Assembly (NCBI GenBank): GCA_903895695.1
Contig: CAITUY010000001.1
Coordinates: 1 to 64,000 of the forward strand
Source: an uncultured bacterium
GTDB lineage: Bacteria > Verrucomicrobiota > Kiritimatiellia > CAIKKV01 > CAITUY01
DNA length: 64,000 nucleotides
Reading direction: 5' to 3'
Under the pieces are notes generated by a model. That model was given only the letters and a program-made list of their open reading frames with translations, was not told the DNA's origin and ran no database searches. A program made the position numbers and the translations under genes. How positions within the stretch are numbered: the stretch's first letter is position 1; every line of letters begins with the position of its first letter. This document shows positions 17,818 through 24,951 of the stretch, in pieces.

Positions 17818-18744
17818 TCAGCCGTTGTGTTTCGCATTTTCCGATATCGCCCGAGCCGGCGGTTTCTTGGTCCCCGCCAAAGCCCGGAACAGCCATTGCC
17901 CGCCCCACGCCAGTCCGTAGACCAGCCCTAACAGGACCACGTCAGTCGGCCCGATCGGCCAGTCCAGCCGGTACGCGATCCCGAAGCCGACGAACGCCAC
18001 GCCGCCGCCCAGTAATGAAGCCATGATTGTGAATTGCCTCATATTCCGCGCGAACAGATGCGCCGTCAGCGGCGGGATTAGCAGAAAGCCGAAGGATATC
18101 AGCGGTCCGACGCTCAGGACGGACATGGAGACGGTGAGCCCGATCAGAATATACAATAACACGTCCCAGAAGACGACGTTCTTGCCGAGCGTGACCGCCA
18201 TCGCAGGGTCAAACGATACGAAGAGCAACTCTTTGTAGAACAATCCCAACACAGCCAGCACGACGGTGAGCGTCGTCGCCGTTATGGCGAGATCGGCGTT
18301 ATCGACGACGATGATCTCCCCCTTCATCAGATCGAGCCAGCCGACTTCCGCGTACCGGTTTTGCGAGAGCAGGAGAATGCTTAACGCGGCGGCCACCACA
18401 TAGGCGGTGCCAAGATTACCCTCCGGCCGACCGCGTCCGCGCCGTTCCAGTAGAGCCAAGACAAGGATGGCCCCCAGCGAAAAGGCCGTTGAACCGGCGA
18501 AAGCCAGCAAGTGTTCGGTGTGCGGACCGTGCGCGCCCGGTTTCGCGCCGAGCCAGAACGGGATTGACAAGGCTACCGCGACGCCGGTCGATGAAATCTG
18601 CGGCAGAGCCACGCCCATGAAAACGAGCCGCCTTAGCACGAGAAATACGCCGACCAGCGGACAGGCAAACCCGATCAACACGCTTGTATAAACCGAATTA
18701 CAGAGCAGAAAGTCAGGCGAGAGAATTTGGAGCAAGGTTTCCAT
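17818..18744 (-). CDS. znuB: ZnuB-type metal ABC transporter permease
   Basis: The 308-residue product is a polytopic ABC-3 family permease with about eight helices. The segments PLVGVFLVLRRLVFMGVALP and GPLISFGFLLIPPLTAHLFA match ZnuB/TroC proteins. ATG 18744 was chosen because it follows the ATPase stop by one base; a longer start at 18765 would overlap that gene. It is the membrane channel for zinc or manganese import with the adjacent ATPase and binding protein. A Gly-Pro-His rich loop (GAKPGAHGPHTEH) may touch the metal. ZnuABC identity is likely; metal specificity is inferred from the neighbours. Confidence 0.88.
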   Translation of the reverse strand: METLLQILSPDFLLCNSVYTSVLIGFACPLVGVFLVLRRLVFMGVALPQISSTGVAVALSIPFWLGAKPGAHGPHTEHLLAFAGSTAFSLGAILVLALLERRGRGRPEGNLGTAYVVAAALSILLLSQNRYAEVGWLDLMKGEIIVVDNADLAITATTLTVVLAVLGLFYKELLFVSFDPAMAVTLGKNVVFWDVLLYILIGLTVSMSVLSVGPLISFGFLLIPPLTAHLFARNMRQFTIMASLLGGGVAFVGFGIAYRLDWPIGPTDVVLLGLVYGLAWGGQWLFRALAGTKKPPARAISENAKHNG

Positions 18745-18745
18745 T

Positions 18746-19462
18746 TTAGCCGATCTCCAATTCAAACAGCGCTGCCATACGTTCCGGCGAAAGCAAGTCT
18801 GCCACCGCCCCCGTCACGATCAGGCCCTCGTGCAGCCAGATGACCTGATGCGCATGTTTGCGCACGAGAGGCAGGTCGTGGGTGACGAGTAGAATCGTCA
18901 GCTTCCGTTCTTCATGCAGTTGCGAGATGAACTCCAGCAACGCGTGTGTGGCCGCGGCATCCACGCCGGCCGTGGGTTCGTCCAGGACGAGCACGTCCGG
19001 CCGCGTCGCCAGTGCCCGGGCGATCAGCACCCGTTGCTTCTGCCCGCCGGAGAGTTCGGCGAAGCGCTGATGCGCGAAGCCTTCCGCCCCGGCGGCTTGC
19101 AGACATTCGCGCACGAAAGCGCGTTCACCTTGCGGGATCCGGCGTCCCGGACCGATGCGACGGTAGACGCCCATGAGCGCAACGTGGAAGCCGCTCAGCA
19201 AATAGAGTGGCTCCAACTGGAGAGTCTGGGGCACGTACCCGAACGCCACCGGTGCGCCCGTGGGCGTTTCGATGCGGATCTGCCCGGCGATCGGCGGCTG
19301 CAGGCCGAGCAACGTTTTGAGCAAGGTGGATTTGCCGGACCCGTTGGCGCCGAGGATGGCGGTAAAACTCCCGTGCAAAACCGAGAGCGAAATGCCCGAC
19401 ATCACCGGCTGGTTGTTGTAGCCGATGGCCAGGTCTTCGATCGTGATGAAGGGTTCGTTCAT
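18746..19462 (-). CDS. znuC: ZnuC-type metal ABC transporter ATPase
   Basis: The 238-residue ATPase has Walker A GANGSGKST, Q-loop FGYVPQTLQ, signature LSGGQKQRVLIARAL, Walker B VLVLDEPTAGVD and the switch region LLVTHDLPLV. This is the pattern of metal-type ABC ATPases that pair with ABC-3 permeases. Methionine at 19462 (MNEPFITIED) was preferred to one 27 bases upstream because the domain begins at once after it. It sits between the permease and the binding protein in an operon order A-C-B. Confidence 0.9.
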   Translation of the reverse strand: MNEPFITIEDLAIGYNNQPVMSGISLSVLHGSFTAILGANGSGKSTLLKTLLGLQPPIAGQIRIETPTGAPVAFGYVPQTLQLEPLYLLSGFHVALMGVYRRIGPGRRIPQGERAFVRECLQAAGAEGFAHQRFAELSGGQKQRVLIARALATRPDVLVLDEPTAGVDAAATHALLEFISQLHEERKLTILLVTHDLPLVRKHAHQVIWLHEGLIVTGAVADLLSPERMAALFELEIG

Positions 19463-19518
19463 GTGCGGATTAGGCGGGCCTGCCACCATCGTGTCGGCAG
19501 GCCCGATCGGTCATTTCA

Positions 19519-20445
19519 TCATTTGGATACAGCCGCGATCATGGCGTGGACGATGAAATCCATCATCTCGATGTACGTGCCTGTATTCGGCACGCCGCCA
19601 GGCATGATCGGCAGTTTGACCAGCGTCGCGCCGGTGTCTTTGGCGATGAGCGCCGGGACCTTTTCCGGGAACTGCGGTTCGCGCACGACGATGGGGACGT
19701 GATCCGCCTTAATCTCTGCAATCAACTCCTCAATGTGCCGGGGCGTCGGATCGATGCCCGGCTTCAACTCGATCGTGCCGACGTAATTCAGGCCGAAGCG
19801 CGCCGCGAAATACGGCCAATGCTCGTGATACGAGACGAACTTAACACCCTTGAGTACCACGGCCAGGCGCTGCCACTCGGCAATCTTCGCGTCAAGCTTC
19901 GCGAGATAGGCGTCGCGGTTGCGCGTGAAATCCGCTTCATACTGCGGTGCGGTGGCAACGAACGCGGCGTAAATGTTCTTCACCGTCGTCTTCGCCAGCA
20001 CCGGGTCGAGCATATAGTGCGGATTACCGTAGGGATGCACGTCACCTTCCGAATGGTCGGTGGATTTCGGCACATCCATCGGCAGGATGCCTTGCGAACA
20101 GTCCACGTAGCCCGGCTTACCCAGTTGGATGCGCGGATTCTTGCTCGCTTCAAGCAGCGCAGGCAGAAAGGCGTGCTCGCAGTCAAACCCGACGAGCAGG
20201 ACCAAGTCGGCGCGGTTCATTCTGGGAACGAAACTCGGCTTCATCGGAACGCCGTGCGTGTCCTCAATGCCGGTCGCCAGGCTGAACACGTCGACATGGT
20301 CGCCGCCGACGTTGCGCGCGAGGTCGGCCAGGTCCGTGAGCGTGGCTACCACATGGACGGTCGCCGCGTTGGCGGATGACGTTACTACGAAGAGGGCGGC
20401 CGCAAACAGGACCGCCGACAAGAGGCGAAATAGATTTGATTTCAT
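19519..20445 (-). CDS. znuA: ZnuA/TroA-type periplasmic metal-binding protein
   Basis: The 308-residue product has a signal peptide (LLSAVLFAAALFVVTSSANA) and an ABC cluster A-1 binding fold. Likely metal ligands are His in IEDTHGVPMKP, the HPYGNPHYMLDP region, YHEHWPYFAARF and REPQFPEK. The His-rich loop typical of enterobacterial ZnuA is absent. ATG 20445 has AAAGGA upstream. It delivers zinc (or manganese) to the ZnuBC pair encoded immediately downstream. It follows the porin gene by 20 bases. Confidence 0.88.
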   Translation of the reverse strand: MKSNLFRLLSAVLFAAALFVVTSSANAATVHVVATLTDLADLARNVGGDHVDVFSLATGIEDTHGVPMKPSFVPRMNRADLVLLVGFDCEHAFLPALLEASKNPRIQLGKPGYVDCSQGILPMDVPKSTDHSEGDVHPYGNPHYMLDPVLAKTTVKNIYAAFVATAPQYEADFTRNRDAYLAKLDAKIAEWQRLAVVLKGVKFVSYHEHWPYFAARFGLNYVGTIELKPGIDPTPRHIEELIAEIKADHVPIVVREPQFPEKVPALIAKDTGATLVKLPIMPGGVPNTGTYIEMMDFIVHAMIAAVSK

Positions 20446-20465
20446 GATGATTGTTCCTTTCAGGT

Positions 20466-21797
20466 TCAGCGTTGCTGCCAACCGTGCGAGTGTGCGCCGA
20501 TGATCCAGGCCCATTGCAGGTAGATGGCATCGTCGGGTTTCAAGTCGGACTCGGCATTGTGGTCGGTGTGCGTGTATTGCAGCCGCAGTTGGTTCCAGTG
20601 ACTCAAGGCAAATGTCGTGAACGGCGAATACGCGGTCGTTTGATCGCTGTGATTTTGGGCGCTCTGGACCCAGTCGAATAGGAAGCCCGCGCTCCACTGC
20701 CGGCTCCATTTGTAGCTCATGTAGGAGTACAAACCGAACGAACCGACATTCTCGTCGAACTCGTCGCCGTTCTTGGACAGTCCATCGGGGTCGACGAGAT
20801 AGCGGTTGTCGCTGTGCAGCACCTCCGTGCCCCACGTGAAGCTTCGGAACTGATTGTCCTGGAGTGGAACGTAGTTCAACTTCACGTCGATGCCTTCCAG
20901 TCGGCGTTCTTTCTCGGTCAGCGTGCTAACGCCGTCGGGTTGTACCAGCGCGCCGCCGCGGTCTTCGGTTTTGGGATTGGCGAGCCCCGAGACGCCCGTT
21001 TCGAGCTGCCAGTTGGGCGTCAAGTCGAAATAGGTCGAGAGCCTTCCCCAGAAGTTCAACCCGTCGAAGCCACGGTAGGTGCCGGGGTTGTTCGGGTTGG
21101 GGCTGTCGCCACCGAAGGAATCGCCGACACCGACCGTCAGGCTGACGTAATGGTCAACCGGCGCCAGCCAGTTGGCCTGGATGCCATCGCTTCGTGACTC
21201 GCCGCCGATATATTGATCCAATACCAGCGGGCGATTGACGAACGGCAACTCGTGGTCGTGGATGTATCCCAGCCGCCCGAACTCGCCGAAGAACCTACCC
21301 GCGGTCAGCGACAGGTTTCCCGCCAGTGAAGTCGTCTGCAAGGCCGCTTCTTCGATCCCCAGGTTCGCCTCGCCGGTAGCGCTATCGGCGGAAGCATTAA
21401 TCACGGCCCACCCCTTGGCGAACGGGTCCACCGCCGCGGCGACATTCATTTCCACCGAGCGTTGGAACACGTCGAACCCGCCGGGTCGGTCGCTGCCGGT
21501 CTCGTCCGACCCTTTGCTGCGATAGGAGAAGAGCGTTTCTCCGACCAGACCGATGGACGGGTTGAACTCACTGGGCAGAACCTTTCTCTGCGCCTCGGCG
21601 AGTCGATCGACTTTGTCGTTTAAGCGCTCCAACTGGCCCTGCGTCACCGCACCAGTTGACTCGGACGTTGTTGGGGGCGCGACCTGCGATTGGGTGAGCG
21701 CTTTCACCGTGTTGGTTGGCGTGCTCTCCGCAGCCGCGAGGCTGATGAGAGGTGTCAAGATGGCGGTAGCCACTAGCAAACGGAATGATCTTTTCAC
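20466..21797 (-). CDS. Outer-membrane porin-like protein of the zinc-type operon
   Basis: The 443-residue product has a signal peptide and a short coiled coil (QGQLERLNDKVDRLAEAQRK) before a beta-barrel region with many aromatic strands, for example SFTWGTEVLHSDNRYL and FALSHWNQLRLQYTHTDHN. The last strand ends AIYLQWAWIIGAHSHGWQQR. A His/Asp-rich SDQTT and THTDHN region could contact metal. The coiled coil plus barrel architecture resembles OprO/OprP or OprB-type porins of PVC bacteria. Its place upstream of znuA suggests a route for metal across the outer membrane. That specificity is inferred. Confidence 0.75.
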   Translation of the reverse strand: MKRSFRLLVATAILTPLISLAAAESTPTNTVKALTQSQVAPPTTSESTGAVTQGQLERLNDKVDRLAEAQRKVLPSEFNPSIGLVGETLFSYRSKGSDETGSDRPGGFDVFQRSVEMNVAAAVDPFAKGWAVINASADSATGEANLGIEEAALQTTSLAGNLSLTAGRFFGEFGRLGYIHDHELPFVNRPLVLDQYIGGESRSDGIQANWLAPVDHYVSLTVGVGDSFGGDSPNPNNPGTYRGFDGLNFWGRLSTYFDLTPNWQLETGVSGLANPKTEDRGGALVQPDGVSTLTEKERRLEGIDVKLNYVPLQDNQFRSFTWGTEVLHSDNRYLVDPDGLSKNGDEFDENVGSFGLYSYMSYKWSRQWSAGFLFDWVQSAQNHSDQTTAYSPFTTFALSHWNQLRLQYTHTDHNAESDLKPDDAIYLQWAWIIGAHSHGWQQR

Positions 21798-21883
21798 GTA
21801 TCCTCCTGAGTTAGGAGTGTTGGTTAGGAAATGGCGACGCAGGCGGACAAGCCGGTGTCGTTCGATGTCTGAAGAAAGATGGG

Positions 21884-22165
21884 TCAGGCGGCAGGAGGTC
21901 CGCGCGCCTGGGCCGTGCAGATCGTTGGAGCACAGAAGATCAACGGCTCAGGAATGCAGAGGGGGACGGAAACGAGGACTTGCGGCACCGGCTCGATGTG
22001 AGGAACCGCCACGTCGGCCGGCATGACGGCGAGCTGGCAGATCGGACACTCTTCGGCATCGTGGTGATCGTGGCACGCGGCAGAATGTGCCTGATGCAGC
22101 GTCGGGATGAGCAGCACTCCGACCACGAACACCAGACCTAGAAAAGTGGCAACACGTCGTTTCAT
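21884..22165 (-). CDS. Small His/Cys-rich exported protein, first gene of the zinc-type operon
   Basis: The 93-residue product has a hydrophobic N-terminal segment (FLGLVFVVGVLLIPTLHQAHS), either signal peptide or anchor. The next stretch CHDHHDAEECPICQLA has a dense cluster of His and Cys, as in small DUF2946-like metal-related proteins. The tail is Pro-rich with two more Cys. It leads the minus-strand operon, with 86 bases before the porin gene. It may sense or buffer zinc or copper in the periplasm. Function is inferred. Confidence 0.6.
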   Translation of the reverse strand: MKRRVATFLGLVFVVGVLLIPTLHQAHSAACHDHHDAEECPICQLAVMPADVAVPHIEPVPQVLVSVPLCIPEPLIFCAPTICTAQARGPPAA

Positions 22166-22319
22166 TCTCAGGGCGATCCGAAAAACGAACTGACGCTACT
22201 CCTCGTCTTGGCCGGTGTCAACCGGCGGATGTTGCGGCTCACAAGTGCAGTGTAGCGCGCAGTGTAGCCGCGGTTGATTAATTGAGTGTCGTGCCCTAGT
22301 ATCTTGGCGAGGTGACATT
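22166..22319. promoter_or_regulatory. Divergent promoter region with a 10-bp direct repeat and small hairpin
   Basis: This 154-base spacer separates the minus-strand zinc-type operon from the plus-strand toxin pair. It contains two exact copies of GCAGTGTAGC at 22247-22256 and 22259-22268, period 12, and the hairpin GCCGGT-GTCA-ACCGGC at 22211-22226. A Zur box of the usual A/T-rich palindromic form was not found. The direct repeat could be a regulator site. Confidence 0.4.
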
Positions 22320-22523
22320 ATGTTGACATCCGTGGAAGCGACAATAGGCACCAACGGCGAGGTGCATCTGAGTAAGCCTGTTCATGTGGCGCACGCGTGC
22401 CGTGCCATCGTGACTATCATCGAAGAGTCTGAGGTACCGGAGACGGCCTTACTCAGCCAACAGGCGCTCGCGCGCGACTGGGAACGTCCCGAGGAGGATG
22501 CGGCATGGTCATTCCTTCAATAG
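22320..22523 (+). CDS. Antitoxin partner of a MazF/PemK-type toxin
   Basis: The 67-residue product (MLTSVEATIGTNGEVHLSKP) has a small N-terminal beta fold and an acidic C-terminal tail ending EEDAAWSFLQ, as in antitoxins that mask a MazF-type toxin. It has GAGGTGAC upstream of ATG 22320, and its end overlaps the toxin start by 19 bases, showing translational coupling. It does not closely match classical MazE. Antitoxin identity rests mainly on the overlap and size. Confidence 0.68.
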   Translation: MLTSVEATIGTNGEVHLSKPVHVAHACRAIVTIIEESEVPETALLSQQALARDWERPEEDAAWSFLQ

Positions 22524-22843
22524 GAAGTGTTGTCCTCGTCCGGTTCCCCTTCTCCGATCTTTCCGCCAGCAAACTGCGACCCGCCGTCGTGCTTGCCGGG
22601 GTGGATCGAGACGATTGGATTCTCTGCCAGGTGACGAGTAACCCTTACTCCGACCCTCTCGCCGTGCCGATTATCGATCCGGATTTCGCATCGGGTTCCC
22701 TTCTGCGAACAAGTTACGCCCGTCCGGGGAAATTGTTCTCGGCCAACACTTCGCTTATCGAGCGGATCGTCGGCGAACTGAGACAACCCAAACTCAATGC
22801 CGTTATCGATGCCGTCATTGCGGTTCTGCGACCGGCGGCATGA
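22505..22843 (+). CDS. MazF/PemK-family endoribonuclease toxin
   Basis: The 112-residue product starts IPSIGSVVLVRFPFSDLSASKLRPAVVL, the hallmark N-terminus of PemK/MazF proteins with Arg in the RPAVVL segment. LFSANTSLIERIVGEL near the C-terminus matches the family. MazF toxins cleave single-stranded RNA and stop translation. It overlaps the antitoxin gene. The pair lies upstream of a restriction-like gene, so this is a small defence or stability segment. Confidence 0.88.
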   Translation: MVIPSIGSVVLVRFPFSDLSASKLRPAVVLAGVDRDDWILCQVTSNPYSDPLAVPIIDPDFASGSLLRTSYARPGKLFSANTSLIERIVGELRQPKLNAVIDAVIAVLRPAA

Positions 22844-23154
22844 AGCGCAGGCATAAGGGACGGAGGGGAACGACTCTCCATCCACGCGAAAACCCGTTGA
22901 CGCTGTCGCCCGCCTCCAGTACGTTCCGGTCCAGGTGCCGCAGCCGCCTGCCACGGTCCTGAAATGGCCGCCGATAGAAGGCGGGTGGGGTGTGGCTGCG
23001 GGTGGGCGAGGAGCGTGATGGCGGTCGGGCACTCGTGATTGTTGGGCGCCGGCCGCAGGCGCAAGAGTGCCGCAGAAGGCGAATGAAGGGAAACATTTAC
23101 CATTTGAGGGTGGCCCCAATCGGGTCCTAGAGAAGACAATTAGGAGGCACTGGA
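22844..23154. other. Intergenic region of about 310 bases without a supported gene
   Basis: Open frames exist on the minus strand here but have no recognisable domain or ribosome site. GC-rich runs and an abrupt border with the next gene suggest remnants of a mobile or repeat sequence, but nothing can be identified. AGGAGG at 23142-23147 is the ribosome site of the following gene. Confidence 0.5.
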
Positions 23155-24132
23155 ATGAGCTACTCGTTCCTTGACTTGGCGTACGATGTCCTGAAGCCGG
23201 CGACGCAACCCATGATCTACCAGGAGATCTGGCAGGTCGCCCACGAAGAGGGACTGACCGCCAAACTGGGCACCACCGGAAAGACGCCGTGGCAGAGCCT
23301 CGGCGCGCGTCTCTACGTGGAAGTCCGCGACAACCAGGACGGCAGGTTCATCAAGGTCGGCTCTCGCCCCACTCGGTTCTTCCTCAAGGAGAGAGCATCC
23401 GAACTGCCGGCGGACGCAATCAGCAAACTGGAGAAGGAAGCAGGAAGGAAGACGGAGAAGAGGACGGAGTACCACGAGCGCGACCTTCACCCCTTGCTCA
23501 CGTACTACGCCAACTCAAATCCTTCCTTCAACCGTGGCCGATCCATCTACACGAAGACCATCATGCACGAGAAATCTACGAAGGGTGGATACAACGAATG
23601 GATTCACCCGGACATGGTGGGTTTCTACCTGCCGATTGATGACTGGCGACCGAATGTAATCGAGTTCAATCGTTTGTCGGACAACAACTCCCTGCGGCTG
23701 TTTTCATTTGAGATCAAGAAGGGACTGACAAAGGCCAACTACAGAGAAGCGTACTTCCAGGCCGTCTCTAATTCATCTTGGGCGCACGAGGGCTACCTCG
23801 TGACGGTGGATATTTTGCAGGACGATGAATTTCTAGCCGAATTGGAGAGGCTTGCATCATCCTTCGGAATCGGAATCATCCAGCTCGACCCGGCAGACAT
23901 CGACGGCTCCCGCATCCTTTACCCTGCACGCGGTCGGGCTTCACTCGACTGGGAAACGATCAACAAACTGTGCGAGCAGAACCGGGACTTCGACAAATTC
24001 CTACAAGACGTGAGGATTGACTATGAATCCAAGCGGATTCACCGGGCCGAGTTTGACGAGGTCTCCAAAGACATTGGCAAGTACATCAAGGACAAGATGA
24101 AGATCGAACAAGGGGGCGGAGCGTACCGTTGA
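23155..24132 (+). CDS. HARE-HTH domain protein, HrgA/COG2958-like, possible restriction-type factor
   Basis: The 325-residue product begins with a HARE-HTH domain (SFLDLAYDVLKPATQPMIYQEI ... to about residue 80), which ends RPTRFFLKE. A charged linker follows, then a C-terminal region with EFNRLSDNNSLRLFSFEIKKGL that looks like a PD-(D/E)xK-type core (E...EIK). HrgA-type proteins are found near type II restriction or DNA-modification genes, but no methyltransferase accompanies it here. Codon use is more A-rich than neighbours, suggesting transfer. AGGAGG precedes ATG. Function inferred: orphan DNA-binding or nuclease defence protein. Confidence 0.75.
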   Translation: MSYSFLDLAYDVLKPATQPMIYQEIWQVAHEEGLTAKLGTTGKTPWQSLGARLYVEVRDNQDGRFIKVGSRPTRFFLKERASELPADAISKLEKEAGRKTEKRTEYHERDLHPLLTYYANSNPSFNRGRSIYTKTIMHEKSTKGGYNEWIHPDMVGFYLPIDDWRPNVIEFNRLSDNNSLRLFSFEIKKGLTKANYREAYFQAVSNSSWAHEGYLVTVDILQDDEFLAELERLASSFGIGIIQLDPADIDGSRILYPARGRASLDWETINKLCEQNRDFDKFLQDVRIDYESKRIHRAEFDEVSKDIGKYIKDKMKIEQGGGAYR

Positions 24133-24180
24133 CCCGCGGCGGGTCAACGTCTGCTCACCCAAGGCATTGGCATTAGACGC

Positions 24181-24849
24181 TCAAATCAGTTTCCACGTTA
24201 GCCAAGTCCCGAGAGCGATCAGCCCCCAGCCGCTCAGCATCGCCCCGGCAGTAGCAAAGCGCCGCACCGCTGCGAAACGTGTGCCGGCTGCCAGGCAGGC
24301 GGTGACGGCCAGAAGCGGCAGACCGAACCCCAGGGCATAGGCCAACGCATACAGAATTGGATGTCCGTGCGTGGTAGCCAAGGGGATCAGCACCCCGAAG
24401 AACAGGCCTGCTGTTGCCGGGCAGAACGACAGGGCGAGCAGCAGGCCGAGGCCGAACAGGCGAGGGGCGGATTGGGCGCCCGACTTCAACCACCCCTCGG
24501 CCGCGCTGCCGGTGCGAGTGCCGCGGGACGCCGCAAACACCCCGGTCTGAAGGATGCCTGCCACGATGAGCAAGGGCGGCAAGAACGGGCGCAGCAGATC
24601 CGGCAGGACAGTGGAGAAAAGCCGTGCCTGCATCAGGCTGCCGCCGATCAGCGTTGCCGCGATCACGAGCGCCACAACCATGCCCGCAAGGAGCGCGCCG
24701 GCCCGCCACAGCGACCGGCCCGAATCGGGCGCCAGCACCAGCAGCAAGGCTCCGGCCAGGGTGGAGAGGGGGCACGGGTGCAAGGCGGCCACGATTCCTA
24801 GGCTGAAGGCTCCGCATATACCCCAATCAGTCATGACGATTGCGCTCAT
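24181..24849 (-). CDS. ArsG/CcdA-like membrane permease with paired Cys
   Basis: The 222-residue product has six membrane helices and two conserved Cys, C26 in HPCPLST and C143 in SFCPATAG, matching the CcdA/DsbD family. The HPCPL motif is close to ArsG-type arsenical efflux permeases, which have a PCPLAT segment. Its upstream neighbour carries an ArsF-like domain, supporting that branch. Thiol transfer across the membrane is the alternative. Start 24849 was chosen near the first helix; 24834 is possible. A palindromic repeat lies between it and the upstream gene. Confidence 0.72.
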   Translation of the reverse strand: MSAIVMTDWGICGAFSLGIVAALHPCPLSTLAGALLLVLAPDSGRSLWRAGALLAGMVVALVIAATLIGGSLMQARLFSTVLPDLLRPFLPPLLIVAGILQTGVFAASRGTRTGSAAEGWLKSGAQSAPRLFGLGLLLALSFCPATAGLFFGVLIPLATTHGHPILYALAYALGFGLPLLAVTACLAAGTRFAAVRRFATAGAMLSGWGLIALGTWLTWKLI

Positions 24850-24898
24850 CTTGAAATTGATCGCTGCGTGTAGACGTGTCCACGAGTATGTCCTCGGC

Positions 24899-24950
24899 GT
24901 GGCACGGGCGTCCCGCCCGTAGCCGGCAACGGGCAAGATGCCCGTGCCAC
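24899..24950. repeat. Dispersed palindromic repeat with 22-base arms
   Basis: The arms begin GTGGCACGGGC and end GCCCGTGCCAC, with 19 of 22 positions paired around an 8-base loop. The element lies between the 551-residue ArsF-fusion gene and the ArsG-like gene. Such GTGGCACGGGC palindromes are frequently dispersed in PVC-type genomes, to my knowledge. Confidence 0.7.
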
Positions 24951-24951
24951 G

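Noticed and set aside
22844-23154. Minus-strand open frames as a small gene
   Set aside because: No ribosome site or recognisable family, and the composition is typical of non-coding GC-rich DNA.
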